A stretch of DNA of 11,953 bases from Deltaproteobacteria bacterium UBA5756 (GCA_002418985.1 DIFE01000092.1:1-11953), one strand, 5' to 3'; numbered from the stretch's first letter, positions 1 through 6,760 are shown. Notes: generated from the letters alone by a model not told the origin. Numbers and translations are program-made.

Positions 1-38
1 TTATTTTGATGGTGGATTGGGGTCGAAACCACACCTCC

Positions 39-68
39 TTGACATGAATGCGGCGGAACCGTTATAAA
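39..68 (+). promoter_or_regulatory. Sigma70-like promoter of the alpha/beta hydrolase gene
   Basis: A perfect -35 box TTGACA lies at 39-44 and TATAAA at 63-68, with an 18-base spacer. Transcription would begin near 75. That is at or after the GTG at 73, so the downstream ATG at 106, with its AGGAGG at 97-102, is the better translation start. This is a sequence match only. Confidence 0.65.
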
Positions 69-105
69 AGACGTGGAACCGCAAGAAATAAACGGGAGGA
101 GGCAG

Positions 106-1092
106 ATGGGCGGCAACGTAAAACAAGGCAACAGACCCTGTTTCAAGAGGCATCTGGCGGCGTGGTTCATTGTTTTCGCCGCCCTTGTCCAGGCAGCGTG
201 TTCGACGGGGTCGGGCTTTCCCGAGCGGGAAGGATTCGTTGACGTCACCGGGGGAAAGGTATGGTACCGCATCGTTGGTTCCGGTAGCGCTACGCCCATA
301 ATTCTTCTTCATGGCGGTCCGGGCAGTGCGAGCGATTATCTAAAACCTCTTGAAAAGATTGCCGCCGACCGGCCCGTTATTTTCTACGACCAGCTCGGCT
401 GTGGCAGATCGGACCGTCCCGATGACAGGGACCTCTGGCGGATCGAAAGGTTCGTGGAGGAGCTCTCACAGCTCCGGGCGGCGCTGAAATTGAAAGAGGT
501 CCACATATACGGGCATTCCTGGGGGACCATGCTTGCCGTCGACTACATGCTGACGCAGCCGCCGGGGGTCAAGGGCCTTATTCTTGCCGGCCCGTGCCTT
601 AGCTCCAGACGATGGGTGGAAGATGCGAATACCCTCATTGAGGAACTTCCCGCGGGTACGAGGCTCGCTATCAGGCGATATGAAAGAGGAGACATTGACG
701 CCACCTCGAAGGATTATGAAGAGGCCGTGGTGGAGTATCTCAAACATCATATGTGCCGTCTTAATCCCTGGCCGCCGGAACTGATGACCGCCTTTCAAAT
801 GTCAAACCCGGAGGTTTACGGTATCATGTGGGGAGTCAGCGAATTCCACCCTGCAGGAAACTTGAAGACATATGAGAGGGTCGACCGTCTTCACGAAATA
901 AAGGTCCCCACGTTCTTCACGGCCGGTCGATACGATGAAGCAACGCCTGGGGCCACCGCATGGTACCGTTCGCACGTCCCCGACTCTTCCCTTAGGATAT
1001 TCGAAAAAAGTGCGCACCTTGGCATGTTCGAAGAGCCTGAGGCCTACGTGGAGAGCATCAGGGAGTTTCTGAAACATATCGAAAACCGGTGA
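106..1092 (+). CDS. Exported proline-iminopeptidase-like alpha/beta hydrolase (S33 family)
   Basis: This 328-residue protein belongs to the alpha/beta hydrolase superfamily and most resembles prolyl iminopeptidases, which release N-terminal proline from peptides. Visible signatures, numbered from the ATG at 106, are the oxyanion-hole motif HGGPGS (69-74), DQLGCGRSDRP (95-105), the nucleophile elbow GHSWGT with Ser138, a likely catalytic Asp277 in GRYDEATP and His304 in SAHLGMFEEP. A helical cap domain lies between the nucleophile and the Asp. The N-terminus has a basic stretch followed by a hydrophobic segment (about 18-31) and Cys32 in VQAAC. This suggests export, possibly as a lipoprotein, although Gln at lipobox position -3 is atypical. 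An in-frame GTG at 73 would add 11 residues, but it sits at the predicted transcription start. The next gene is convergent. The fold and triad are clear; the substrate is not, and an esterase or epoxide-hydrolase-like activity cannot be excluded. Confidence 0.85.
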   Translation: MGGNVKQGNRPCFKRHLAAWFIVFAALVQAACSTGSGFPEREGFVDVTGGKVWYRIVGSGSATPIILLHGGPGSASDYLKPLEKIAADRPVIFYDQLGCGRSDRPDDRDLWRIERFVEELSQLRAALKLKEVHIYGHSWGTMLAVDYMLTQPPGVKGLILAGPCLSSRRWVEDANTLIEELPAGTRLAIRRYERGDIDATSKDYEEAVVEYLKHHMCRLNPWPPELMTAFQMSNPEVYGIMWGVSEFHPAGNLKTYERVDRLHEIKVPTFFTAGRYDEATPGATAWYRSHVPDSSLRIFEKSAHLGMFEEPEAYVESIREFLKHIENR

Positions 1093-1118
1093 AACAGAGA
1101 TATCGGGTTGCCGGTCCT

Positions 1119-1340
1119 TCACTTTGTATACCATGTCTTGCCCGGGGTCTTAACGTAAAGACGAACAATGGTGCCGCAGTCATCACATACATCGGCATAA
1201 AATTGTTCGGTGCCCATCAACACAAATCTGGTTTTGTAGGCAAGCCCTATTCTGCCCGCATCCGCAGTCTGATCAACCGTCACGCCACATACGATATTGC
1301 TTCCTCCGCAATGGGTGCATTTCGCCGAGATCTGTCCCAT
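1119..1340 (-). CDS. Small zinc-ribbon protein, 73 residues, unknown function
   Basis: A 73-residue protein starts at the ATG at 1340, which has a GGAGG-type ribosome site four bases upstream. Longer in-frame starts (TTG at 1424) lack such a site. It carries two CxxC knuckles, Cys8/Cys11 in CTHC and Cys52/Cys55 in CDDC, about 40 residues apart, plus an isolated Cys18. This spacing is typical of a zinc ribbon that binds nucleic acid or serves as a structural module. No membrane segment or catalytic domain is visible. It lies downstream of the NusA-like and TrbI-like genes on the same strand, separated by 122 bases that contain a candidate promoter, so it may be expressed alone. I do not recognise the family beyond the zinc-ribbon pattern. 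Confidence 0.65.
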   Translation of the reverse strand: MGQISAKCTHCGGSNIVCGVTVDQTADAGRIGLAYKTRFVLMGTEQFYADVCDDCGTIVRLYVKTPGKTWYTK

Positions 1341-1395
1341 CCTGCCTCCGTTCATTTTTCTGCTGCCGCCATAGCGCGAACAAAGCGGTTGGAAT

Positions 1396-1424
1396 AGCGT
1401 AGAATGTCCAATAAGACATGTCAA
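1396..1424 (-). promoter_or_regulatory. Candidate promoter of the zinc-ribbon gene
   Basis: Read on the minus strand, a perfect TTGACA (1424-1419) is followed after 17 bases by TACGCT (1401-1396), a weak -10. A start near 1389 would leave a leader of about 50 bases before the ATG at 1340. The -35 overlaps the 8-base palindrome GACATGTC (1415-1422), and a second GACAT half lies about ten bases downstream. This could be an operator, but two short matches are weak evidence. Confidence 0.4.
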
Positions 1425-1462
1425 GCTTCAGGCATGCTCCGTGGCGGTCCGATCATTTTATG

Positions 1463-1816
1463 CTATCTTTCCCTGTCATCCTCCTCATCGGCAACGGCGG
1501 CCCCCAGGTCATAATGTTTCACATCGCCGGCGATCGCCTCTTCCAGAACCAGAACCTCGCCTTTCGCTTTTTGCTGCATATGCTTCAGCAAACGATCAAT
1601 GTTCTCCACCAGTTCTCCGGCGGTAATCCTTCCCGCGGCATAATCCTCTCTCTGCGAGGCGATGCGGTCCGCCAGATCGATGGCGACTATTTTCTGCGCG
1701 AAGAATACATCGTGGACGGCGATGGTAATGACAGAGGAAATAACAGACGCCGCAAGGGCTATCAGGAACACCTTCGCACCAGGGGTGTTTTCCCTGTCAC
1801 CATTGTGTCCTGACAT
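1463..1816 (-). CDS. Single-pass membrane protein resembling F-type conjugation TrbI
   Basis: This 117-residue protein has a short polar N-terminus, one hydrophobic segment (about 15-38), then a soluble, mostly helical part. The order and pattern resemble the TrbI family of F-type conjugative transfer systems: a membrane anchor, then a short strand (KIVAIDLADRI, 42-52), a long amphipathic helix (about 64-85), and a hydrophobic strand followed by an AIAG turn (EVLVLEEAIAGD, 87-98). In F-type systems TrbI is an inner-membrane protein affecting pilus formation. Here no other transfer gene is present, so any conjugative role is doubtful. The start ATG lies inside the 3' end of the upstream NusA-like gene (20-base overlap) and is preceded by GGGAGGCGGAGC, so the two are probably translationally coupled. 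The homology was recalled from pattern and not searched. Confidence 0.55.
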   Translation of the reverse strand: MSGHNGDRENTPGAKVFLIALAASVISSVITIAVHDVFFAQKIVAIDLADRIASQREDYAAGRITAGELVENIDRLLKHMQQKAKGEVLVLEEAIAGDVKHYDLGAAVADEEDDRER

Positions 1817-2483
1817 GCTCCGCCTCCCTTTCCCTTGTGCCGGCCAATCCCTGTTCAGCGCTCTTTATGACGATCTTCACATTGAGAAGTTTGGCGGCAG
1901 TGGCGACGTTGGTACCGCCCTTTCCGACGAAAAATCCGCAGTATTGCGGATCGACCCTGACAATGGCCTCCCTCAGGCTTTGTGAATACAGGACCTGCTT
2001 CACCTTTTCCGCCGGCGCCGGGACAAGGGAATTGACTATATACTCTTTCATGTTCGGACTGTACCTGACGACGGTGATCGTATCGGTGGTGTAGGTCTTT
2101 ACCTTATCGAGATAGGGAAGAGATGCAGACAGGGGATCGACGCTGCCCAGACCTTCAATGGAAACCTTGGCAAAGGCGCCGTTGACCACGCTTGCCGCCT
2201 TTCGCACCCGGACCTTTCCCGCGCGTATGATCTCGGCGAGGGTCTCCTCGGTAATCCTGCGGAAATACTGCGGCGATCTCTGGCTCAAAGAGATCTTGCC
2301 CTCTGCCATCATGAACACTGCGGCCGTAAATTCTTCCCCCTGACCGTATGTCCGGTTGGCGTACCTCTTCGGCAGATAGGCGAGCAGTTCCGTTCCCTTG
2401 ATGAGGGCAAGATATGTATCCTTGCCGGGCAGATCCTTCACAACTGTGCATCGTACAAGACGACCGACCTTGATTGATGGCAT
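1797..2483 (-). CDS. NusA-derived S1/KH RNA-binding protein lacking the N-terminal domain
   Basis: This 228-residue protein matches the middle of transcription factor NusA. It has an S1/OB region (about 4-70, ending ISLSQRSPQYFRRI, compare the LSRT...FLIRLF stretch of NusA), a first KH region with GLGSVDPLSA (111-120, compare VDPVGAC of NusA), and a second KH region containing VGKGGTNVATAAKLL (186-200) with an intact GxxG loop. The family N-terminal domain that contacts RNA polymerase is absent, and so are any C-terminal repeats. The GxxG loop expected in KH1 is replaced by a non-glycine stretch (SLPYLDKV), so RNA binding probably relies on S1 and KH2. The start at 2483 is chosen because AGGGGGA lies six to seven bases upstream; a GTG nine codons earlier is less well supported. 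It overlaps the downstream membrane-protein gene. It is unlikely to be the housekeeping NusA. Confidence 0.8.
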   Translation of the reverse strand: MPSIKVGRLVRCTVVKDLPGKDTYLALIKGTELLAYLPKRYANRTYGQGEEFTAAVFMMAEGKISLSQRSPQYFRRITEETLAEIIRAGKVRVRKAASVVNGAFAKVSIEGLGSVDPLSASLPYLDKVKTYTTDTITVVRYSPNMKEYIVNSLVPAPAEKVKQVLYSQSLREAIVRVDPQYCGFFVGKGGTNVATAAKLLNVKIVIKSAEQGLAGTREREAEHVRTQW

Positions 2484-2555
2484 TACTATTCCCCCTGACA
2501 TGTTTTTCACTACTCAGGGGTATTACTTTTTGAAACGAAAAAAAGACGCGGCAGA

Positions 2556-2580
2556 CCATTTTTTTCGTGCAGAAAAATGG
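2556..2580. repeat. Short inverted repeat in the divergent intergenic region
   Basis: CCATTTTT (2556-2563) and AAAAATGG (2573-2580) are perfect inverted arms around a nine-base loop. They lie in the 190-base gap between the NusA-like gene and the Cys-rich gene. The site could be an operator for either divergent gene. The AT-rich arms also make chance likely. Confidence 0.35.
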
Positions 2581-2616
2581 AGAAGGCCGATACCCGTTTC
2601 CCCGGAACAGAGAACC

Positions 2617-2645
2617 TTGAAACTCCCGGATCTTATTTATATACT
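2617..2645 (+). promoter_or_regulatory. Strong sigma70-like promoter of the Cys-rich protein gene
   Basis: TTGAAA (2617-2622) and TATACT (2640-2645) are separated by exactly 17 bases, each one mismatch from consensus. Transcription would start near 2652, giving a leader of about 22 bases that contains the ribosome site GAGGTG (2665-2670). It is among the best promoters in the window. Confidence 0.7.
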
Positions 2646-2673
2646 GTTGATCAATTACGAACGTGAGGTGAAT

Positions 2674-2868
2674 ATGATGGAATGCACAATAGAGAAGAAT
2701 ACGGCCGCATGTACGTGCACGTATGATTCGTGCCCCCGTAAAGGAAAATGCTGTGAATGCGTGGCGTATCACAGGAGCAAGAAGCAGCTTCCCGGCTGTT
2801 TCTTTTCCCGGGAGGGTGAGGCCTCCTACGACCGTTCCTACAGCCGCTTTGTCATGGAGAACACGTAG
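2674..2868 (+). CDS. Small cysteine-rich protein (DUF6485-like), 64 residues
   Basis: This 64-residue protein has eight cysteines (residues 4, 13, 15, 20, 26, 27, 29, 42). They are arranged as CTC, then four residues and a Cys, then CCEC, then LPGCFF. This matches my recollection of a small family of uncharacterised proteins from anaerobes (DUF6485). The cysteines, plus His33 in AYHRS, suggest a bound metal (zinc or an iron-sulfur cluster), but no function is known to me. There is no signal peptide, so it is probably cytoplasmic. Two adjacent ATGs at 2674 and 2677 follow GAGGTG; either could start it. It has its own near-consensus promoter, so it is probably well expressed. It ends six bases before the convergent gene on the other strand. 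The same reading frame is open upstream to 2398, but that part lies antisense to the NusA-like gene. Confidence 0.8.
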   Translation: MMECTIEKNTAACTCTYDSCPRKGKCCECVAYHRSKKQLPGCFFSREGEASYDRSYSRFVMENT

Positions 2869-2874
2869 ACGGTT

Positions 2875-3366
2875 TCAGGAATCCAGTTCCTCGAGTACGT
2901 CCTGCGCTTTTATGCGAACCTCTTTGATCCTGTGTCCCATAGCCGCGATGGAGATCTTCCGCCTGGCGTCCTCCTGCTGGCGGGGAGGAAGTGATGGATA
3001 AACTTCCAGGAGCTTGTCCAGAGTGGCTGTGCATATGCCGGTCTCCTTTAAATCGAGAAAAAGGATAAGTGTGGCGGCGTCCTCAGGCAGGCCGTATTTG
3101 GCCATGTATTTCTCGGCCTGCTTTGCAAAGGCCTCCGACCCGTAGGCGTTATGGAGCTTCGCGTAGAGCTTGTCGTGTTCGGGGGTGCCTTTGTCACCCT
3201 TGAAGAGCCGGTCCAGGGCGTCTTTTACCCTGCCCTGCTGCCAGCGGTCTTTCGGGGCTTCTTTCTTTTTTCCGGCCCCTTTTTCCTGCCTGCCGTAAAA
3301 GGTGCTTCTATCCCTGCGGCGATCCAGCTCCCGCCAGTCAGGTTTTTCGTCGTCGTAGTCTCCCAT
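2875..3366 (-). CDS. Conserved-looking hypothetical protein, charged N-terminus and helical C-terminus
   Basis: This 163-residue protein is not one I can name. The first 50 or so residues are highly charged and probably disordered (MGDYDDEKPDWRELDRRRDR, then a Lys-rich stretch). The rest is predicted from pattern to be helical: a short helix-rich module around 47-90 with KLYAKLHNAYGSEAF, then two or three amphipathic helices around 95-163 containing LPEDAATLILFLDLKE. No membrane segment, cysteine cluster or catalytic motif is visible. The ATG at 3366 is preferred because GAGGA lies four bases upstream and a TATAAT box at 3397-3392 would place the transcript start near 3385, downstream of the alternative ATG at 3393. 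It is divergent from the succinate dehydrogenase operon and shares its 178-base upstream region. Confidence 0.7.
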   Translation of the reverse strand: MGDYDDEKPDWRELDRRRDRSTFYGRQEKGAGKKKEAPKDRWQQGRVKDALDRLFKGDKGTPEHDKLYAKLHNAYGSEAFAKQAEKYMAKYGLPEDAATLILFLDLKETGICTATLDKLLEVYPSLPPRQQEDARRKISIAAMGHRIKEVRIKAQDVLEELDS

Positions 3367-3391
3367 ACCTTCCTCGCTTGATGTTTTCTTC

Positions 3392-3397
3392 ATTATA
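3392..3397 (-). promoter_or_regulatory. Consensus -10 box of the hypothetical gene at 2875-3366
   Basis: A perfect TATAAT is read on the minus strand at 3397-3392. The -35 position 17 bases upstream (ATGGAA, 3420-3415) matches only three of six bases, so activity might depend on an activator. The leader would be about 20 bases. Confidence 0.5.
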
Positions 3398-3486
3398 ATA
3401 GATTGTAACCCGATTTCCATAATTTTCTCCGAACCGCGGGTCTGAAGCTCCACGCACGCTCACGGCACCGTCTCTTCTAAAAACTC

Positions 3487-3516
3487 TTGACAAAGTTGCA
3501 AGGGCCATGATGTGAT
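3487..3516 (+). promoter_or_regulatory. Promoter of the sdh/bc respiratory operon
   Basis: A perfect TTGACA at 3487-3492 is followed after 18 bases by TGTGAT (3511-3516), which matches four of six -10 bases. A start near 3523 leaves about 22 bases before the first ATG, including AAGGAG at 3534-3539. No other good promoter is apparent upstream of the operon, so this is the likely driver of 3545-8065. Confidence 0.55.
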
Positions 3517-3544
3517 TGCTTGAAAAGAGAGCCAAGGAGCAGCC

Positions 3545-3850
3545 ATGTTTATCTGGCTTTTTCACCGAATAAGCGGCGTTTGCCTTATTGTCCTTTTCGG
3601 CATCAAGATACTGACCAGCTATTTCCTCTTTAACCAGGACAAGAAACCGGACTGGGCCCTGAGTCTCCACCGGCAACCGGTTGTAGACGTATTGATCCTG
3701 GTCCTCTTCACGTTCCACAGCATCTACGGCATCCGTACCATCGTCATGGATCTGGGCTACAGAGACGAGAAAAGACTCTTTCTCGCCTCCAATGCGGCCG
3801 CCTCTCTCATATCGGCTATTCTCCTATACATATACTTTATCGTTTCATGA
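3545..3850 (+). CDS. sdhC: Succinate dehydrogenase membrane anchor (SdhC-like, three helices)
   Basis: This 101-residue membrane protein has three hydrophobic segments (about 9-28, 46-66 and 79-100). Segment 1 opens with WLFHRISGV, the HRx(S/T)G signature of SdhC, whose Ser/Arg line the quinone site. Segment 2 ends FHSIYGIRTIVMDLG; its His58 is in the position of a heme b ligand, and the HxxxGIR...DLG pattern is shared by SdhC and SdhD anchors. The ATG has AAGGAG five bases upstream. Its stop overlaps the sdhA start (ATGA). Most enzymes have either two such three-helix subunits or one five-helix subunit; here only one is encoded. It should anchor SdhAB to the inner membrane and pass electrons to quinone. 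Identity as an SDH/fumarate reductase anchor is firm from context; the split between C and D is a judgement. Confidence 0.85.
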   Translation: MFIWLFHRISGVCLIVLFGIKILTSYFLFNQDKKPDWALSLHRQPVVDVLILVLFTFHSIYGIRTIVMDLGYRDEKRLFLASNAAASLISAILLYIYFIVS

Positions 3851-5556
3851 TGACAGTCTCTCACGATGTGGTCATAGTCGGCGGAGGCCTTGCAGGTTTG
3901 CGGGCAGCCGTCGGCCTTTGCCGGAAATACGATGTGGCCCTTCTCTCCAAGGTCCATCCCATAAGGTCCCATTCCATCGCTGCCCAGGGCGGCATCAATG
4001 CCGCGCTTGCCAACAATCCCGACAGCAGGGACGACACGTGGGAAAAACATACCTTCGACACGGTCAAGGGCAGCGACTACCTTGCCGATCAGGACGCAGT
4101 GGAGATCATGTGCCGCGAGGCGCCGGGTATCGTTTACGAGATGGAGCACTGGGGCTGCCCCTTCAGCCGCTTTCCCGACGGCTCCATCGCCCAGAGGCCC
4201 TTCGGGGGGGCCGGGTATCCCAGGACCTGCTATTCCACGGACCTGACCGGCCACGTTCTCCTCAATACTCTCTACGAACGGGCCGTCATGATGGGCGTCA
4301 CGGTCTATCCCGAATGGTACGTGACGGCGCTCGCGACAGATGACGGCGTGTGTCACGGCGTTGTCGCCTTTGACCTCATGAACGGGCAGATCGTACCTAT
4401 CGCCGCGAAGGCGACAATCTTCGCGACCGGAGGATACGGTCGGGTCTACTTCTATTCGACCAACGCGCTCATAAATACGGGCAGCGGCATCGGCATCGCG
4501 TACAAGGCCGGCGTCCCCTTGAAGGATATGGAGTTCGTACAGTTCCACCCCACGGGGCTCATCGGCACGAACATCCTTATGACAGAGGCCTGCCGCGGAG
4601 AAGGCGGTTATCTCGTCAACAACAAGGGCGAGCGTTTCATGGAAAAGTATGCCCCGAAGGCGATGGAACTGGCACCGCGCGATATCGTCTCACGGAGCAT
4701 CCAGACCGAGATAAACGAGGACAGGTACTTCGAGCACCCTCTCGGCAAGTATATCAAACTTGACCTGACGCACCTCGGTGAAAAGAAAATCCTGGCCAAA
4801 CTGCCGGGCATACGGAAGATCTGCCTCGATTTCATCGGCATCGATCCCATCTTGGAGCCCATACCCATCATGCCCTGCCAGCACTATTCCATGGGAGGGA
4901 TCGACACGAACGCAAGGACAGCGACCGAGGTGCAGGGCTTCTTTGCCGCCGGAGAATGCGCCTGCGTGAGCGTCCACGGGGGGAACAGGCTGGGCGGAAA
5001 TTCCCTGCTCGAAACGATCGTCTTCGGGAAGATCGCCGCCGGCGCCATCGACGAATACCTTTCATCGGGCGCCGCGGTACCAAAAGAAAAGATCGTCATT
5101 CGGAGGGCCGGGGACCTGGAAGCCAGGATTGCGGCTCTCGTCTCCGGGGGGACCGAGAAGACCTTTGTCCTTCACGGTGAACTTGCAAAGACTATGAGCG
5201 CCAACGTGGGCATCTTCAGACAGCGGACAGAGACGGAAAAAGCCCTCGAAGAAATCGGACGTATCAAGGAACGATACCGCAACGTGGGCATCTCATCGCC
5301 GTCGAGACACATGAACTACGAACTCATGAACGCCATCGAGCTCGAATACATGCTCGATGTCGCACATACGATAGCCCTCGGCGCATTCCTCAGGGAAGAG
5401 AGCAGGGGGGCCCATTTTCGCACGGATTTCCCGAAACGCGACGACGAGAAATGGCTCAAACATACCATCGCCCGCATGGCCGATGGCACAAACCCCGATA
5501 TCTCTTTCCGGGACGTTTCCATTACCCGCTACAAACCGATGGAGAGGGTGTATTGA
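3847..5556 (+). CDS. sdhA: Succinate dehydrogenase/fumarate reductase flavoprotein subunit
   Basis: This 569-residue protein is a complete SdhA/FrdA. It shows the FAD Rossmann motif VIVGGGLAG (9-17), RSHSIAAQGG with His42 as the covalent FAD attachment, FHPTG (233-237), the active-site Arg250 in EACRGEGGY, HYSMGG with His346 (substrate binding), and AGECACVSVHGGNRLGGNSL with Arg381. The C-terminal helical domain carries HMNYELMNAIELE and REESRGAHFRTDFP, typical of the family. It oxidises succinate to fumarate (or the reverse) on the cytoplasmic face and passes electrons to SdhB. The start ATG at 3847 overlaps the anchor stop; a second ATG at 3850 is possible. The sequence does not decide between dehydrogenase and reductase, but linkage to a quinol-oxidising bc complex favours succinate oxidation. 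Confidence 0.96.
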   Translation: MMTVSHDVVIVGGGLAGLRAAVGLCRKYDVALLSKVHPIRSHSIAAQGGINAALANNPDSRDDTWEKHTFDTVKGSDYLADQDAVEIMCREAPGIVYEMEHWGCPFSRFPDGSIAQRPFGGAGYPRTCYSTDLTGHVLLNTLYERAVMMGVTVYPEWYVTALATDDGVCHGVVAFDLMNGQIVPIAAKATIFATGGYGRVYFYSTNALINTGSGIGIAYKAGVPLKDMEFVQFHPTGLIGTNILMTEACRGEGGYLVNNKGERFMEKYAPKAMELAPRDIVSRSIQTEINEDRYFEHPLGKYIKLDLTHLGEKKILAKLPGIRKICLDFIGIDPILEPIPIMPCQHYSMGGIDTNARTATEVQGFFAAGECACVSVHGGNRLGGNSLLETIVFGKIAAGAIDEYLSSGAAVPKEKIVIRRAGDLEARIAALVSGGTEKTFVLHGELAKTMSANVGIFRQRTETEKALEEIGRIKERYRNVGISSPSRHMNYELMNAIELEYMLDVAHTIALGAFLREESRGAHFRTDFPKRDDEKWLKHTIARMADGTNPDISFRDVSITRYKPMERVY

Positions 5557-6293
5557 TAACCGCTTCTGCATATACATTCAAGATACTGCGAGCCGACAGG
5601 AAGAAACCCGACGACACGCCGCGGTTTCAGACATACCGGGTGAAGGTCATCCCCGGACTCACGGTGCTCGGGGTCTTGAACAGAATCCGCGACGAGATCG
5701 ACGGCACGCTCTCCTTCCGCTCGTCCTGCAGATCCGCCGTCTGCGGGTCGTGTGCAATGGTAATCAACGGCAGGATCGACCTCGCGTGTCGAACACAGGT
5801 GGCATCCTTCGGCACGAATACCATCATCCTGGAACCGCTTCCCAACATGGAGATCGTCAAGGACCTCGTGGTCGACATGACGCCCTTCTGGAAAATGTAC
5901 GAGACGGTTAAACCCTGGCTCATCCGCAAAAGCACCGATCCGGAGAAAGAGATCGCGCAGAGCGAAGAGGAAAGAAGCCGCATCGACCAGTTCATCAACT
6001 GTATTCTCTGCGCCTGCTGCTACGGGGCATGTCCCGTTATCGCCCGCGACCCGGAATACCTGGGTCCGGCGGCGCTTGCCAAGCTGGAACGCTTTGTCCT
6101 CGACTCGCGTGACGAACGGCCCGACATTTTGCTGGATGATGTGAACAATGAAAGGGGCGTATGGGGCTGTGACACGGTCCTCAAGTGCATAGAGGCCTGC
6201 CCGAAGGACGTGCGACCCACCGATTCCATCGTGGGCCTGAGGAAGGCCCTTGTCGGAAAAAAAGTAAGAAGACTGTTCGGGACAAAGAAATGA
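5553..6293 (+). CDS. sdhB: Succinate dehydrogenase iron-sulfur subunit (TTG start)
   Basis: This 246-residue protein carries all three clusters expected of SdhB. The [2Fe-2S] ligands are Cys59, Cys64, Cys67 (SCRSAVCGSC) and Cys79. The [4Fe-4S] ligands are Cys150, Cys153, Cys156 and Cys216. The [3Fe-4S] ligands are Cys160, Cys206 and Cys212. An extra Cys155 sits inside CILCACCYGACP. Electrons flow from FAD through these clusters to the anchor. The start is the TTG at 5553, whose last two bases form part of the sdhA stop (TTGA overlap), with GAGGG just upstream. Its reading frame is open back to 5451, but the N-terminus ITASAYTFKILRAD fits the family start, and no ATG or GTG is better placed. 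The length is normal for the family. Confidence 0.93.
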   Translation: MITASAYTFKILRADRKKPDDTPRFQTYRVKVIPGLTVLGVLNRIRDEIDGTLSFRSSCRSAVCGSCAMVINGRIDLACRTQVASFGTNTIILEPLPNMEIVKDLVVDMTPFWKMYETVKPWLIRKSTDPEKEIAQSEEERSRIDQFINCILCACCYGACPVIARDPEYLGPAALAKLERFVLDSRDERPDILLDDVNNERGVWGCDTVLKCIEACPKDVRPTDSIVGLRKALVGKKVRRLFGTKK

Positions 6294-6760
6294 AGCTCGA
6301 CTATTCACTGGTGACGCGCAGGGCGTTCCTCAACACCCTCTTCGGGGGCTGGCTTGCCGCTCTGGCGGCGGGGAGCGCCTATGCCCTTCTCAGATTCATC
6401 TTCCCGACACTGGGAAAGGAACCTGATTTTGTGATTCTTAACAAGGGTGACTTCCTCGACATCCCGGTAAACTCTGTTAAACCCTTCGCCTGGGGAGGCA
6501 AACTCGGTCTTTTCTTCAGGAAGGATGACGGCGCCACTCAAGCATTGAAGGGCGTCTGCACCCACATGGAGTGCAACATAACCTACCGGCCTGACGTGAA
6601 GAAGTTCTATTGCGCCTGCCATAAGGGCTGGTTCGACGAGAACGGAAAGAACATCGAGGGGCCTCCGCCGAAGCCCCTCGAGATCTTCGACATCACGATC
6701 GAGGGCGACAAGCTTATCATAGCAAAAAAGGGAGTGAAGGTTGAGTTGCCGAAGGCTTAG
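6290..6760 (+). CDS. Rieske iron-sulfur protein of a bc-type complex
   Basis: This 156-residue protein has an RR-containing N-terminus (TRRAFLNTL, 9-17) before one hydrophobic segment (about 18-38), as in Tat-exported, membrane-tethered Rieske proteins. The cluster-binding motifs are CTHMEC (90-95) and CACH (108-111). Cys90, His92, Cys108 and His111 ligate the [2Fe-2S] centre, and Cys95 with Cys110 would form the stabilising disulfide. After CACH the usual GSxY is KGWF, so both hydroxyl residues that raise the redox potential are missing. A proline-rich turn GPPPKP (124-129) follows, as in the family. It should take electrons from quinol at the outer Qo site of the cytochrome b encoded next. 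The start ATG overlaps the sdhB stop (ATGA). Confidence 0.92.
   Translation: MKLDYSLVTRRAFLNTLFGGWLAALAAGSAYALLRFIFPTLGKEPDFVILNKGDFLDIPVNSVKPFAWGGKLGLFFRKDDGATQALKGVCTHMECNITYRPDVKKFYCACHKGWFDENGKNIEGPPPKPLEIFDITIEGDKLIIAKKGVKVELPKA

Noticed and set aside
1..40. tRNA-like 3' end on the minus strand (GGTTTCGACCCC then ATCCACCA)
   Set aside because: The bases flanking the TTCGAC loop do not pair into a five-base T stem, and no anticodon arm or acceptor partner follows upstream.
1085..1115. Possible terminator hairpin between the convergent hydrolase and zinc-ribbon genes (ACCGG / CCGGT)
   Set aside because: The stem is only five bases with a 21-base loop, and the T run on the minus strand is four bases, too weak to call.
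2519..2547. Candidate promoter for the NusA-like gene (TAATAC -10 on the minus strand)
   Set aside because: The -10 is plausible, but no -35 resembling TTGACA lies at the right distance.
3757..4548. Long antisense reading frame of 263 codons opposite sdhC/sdhA
   Set aside because: It is a shadow of the GC-biased codons of sdhA, whose protein carries all family motifs; the antisense product shows no recognisable domain.
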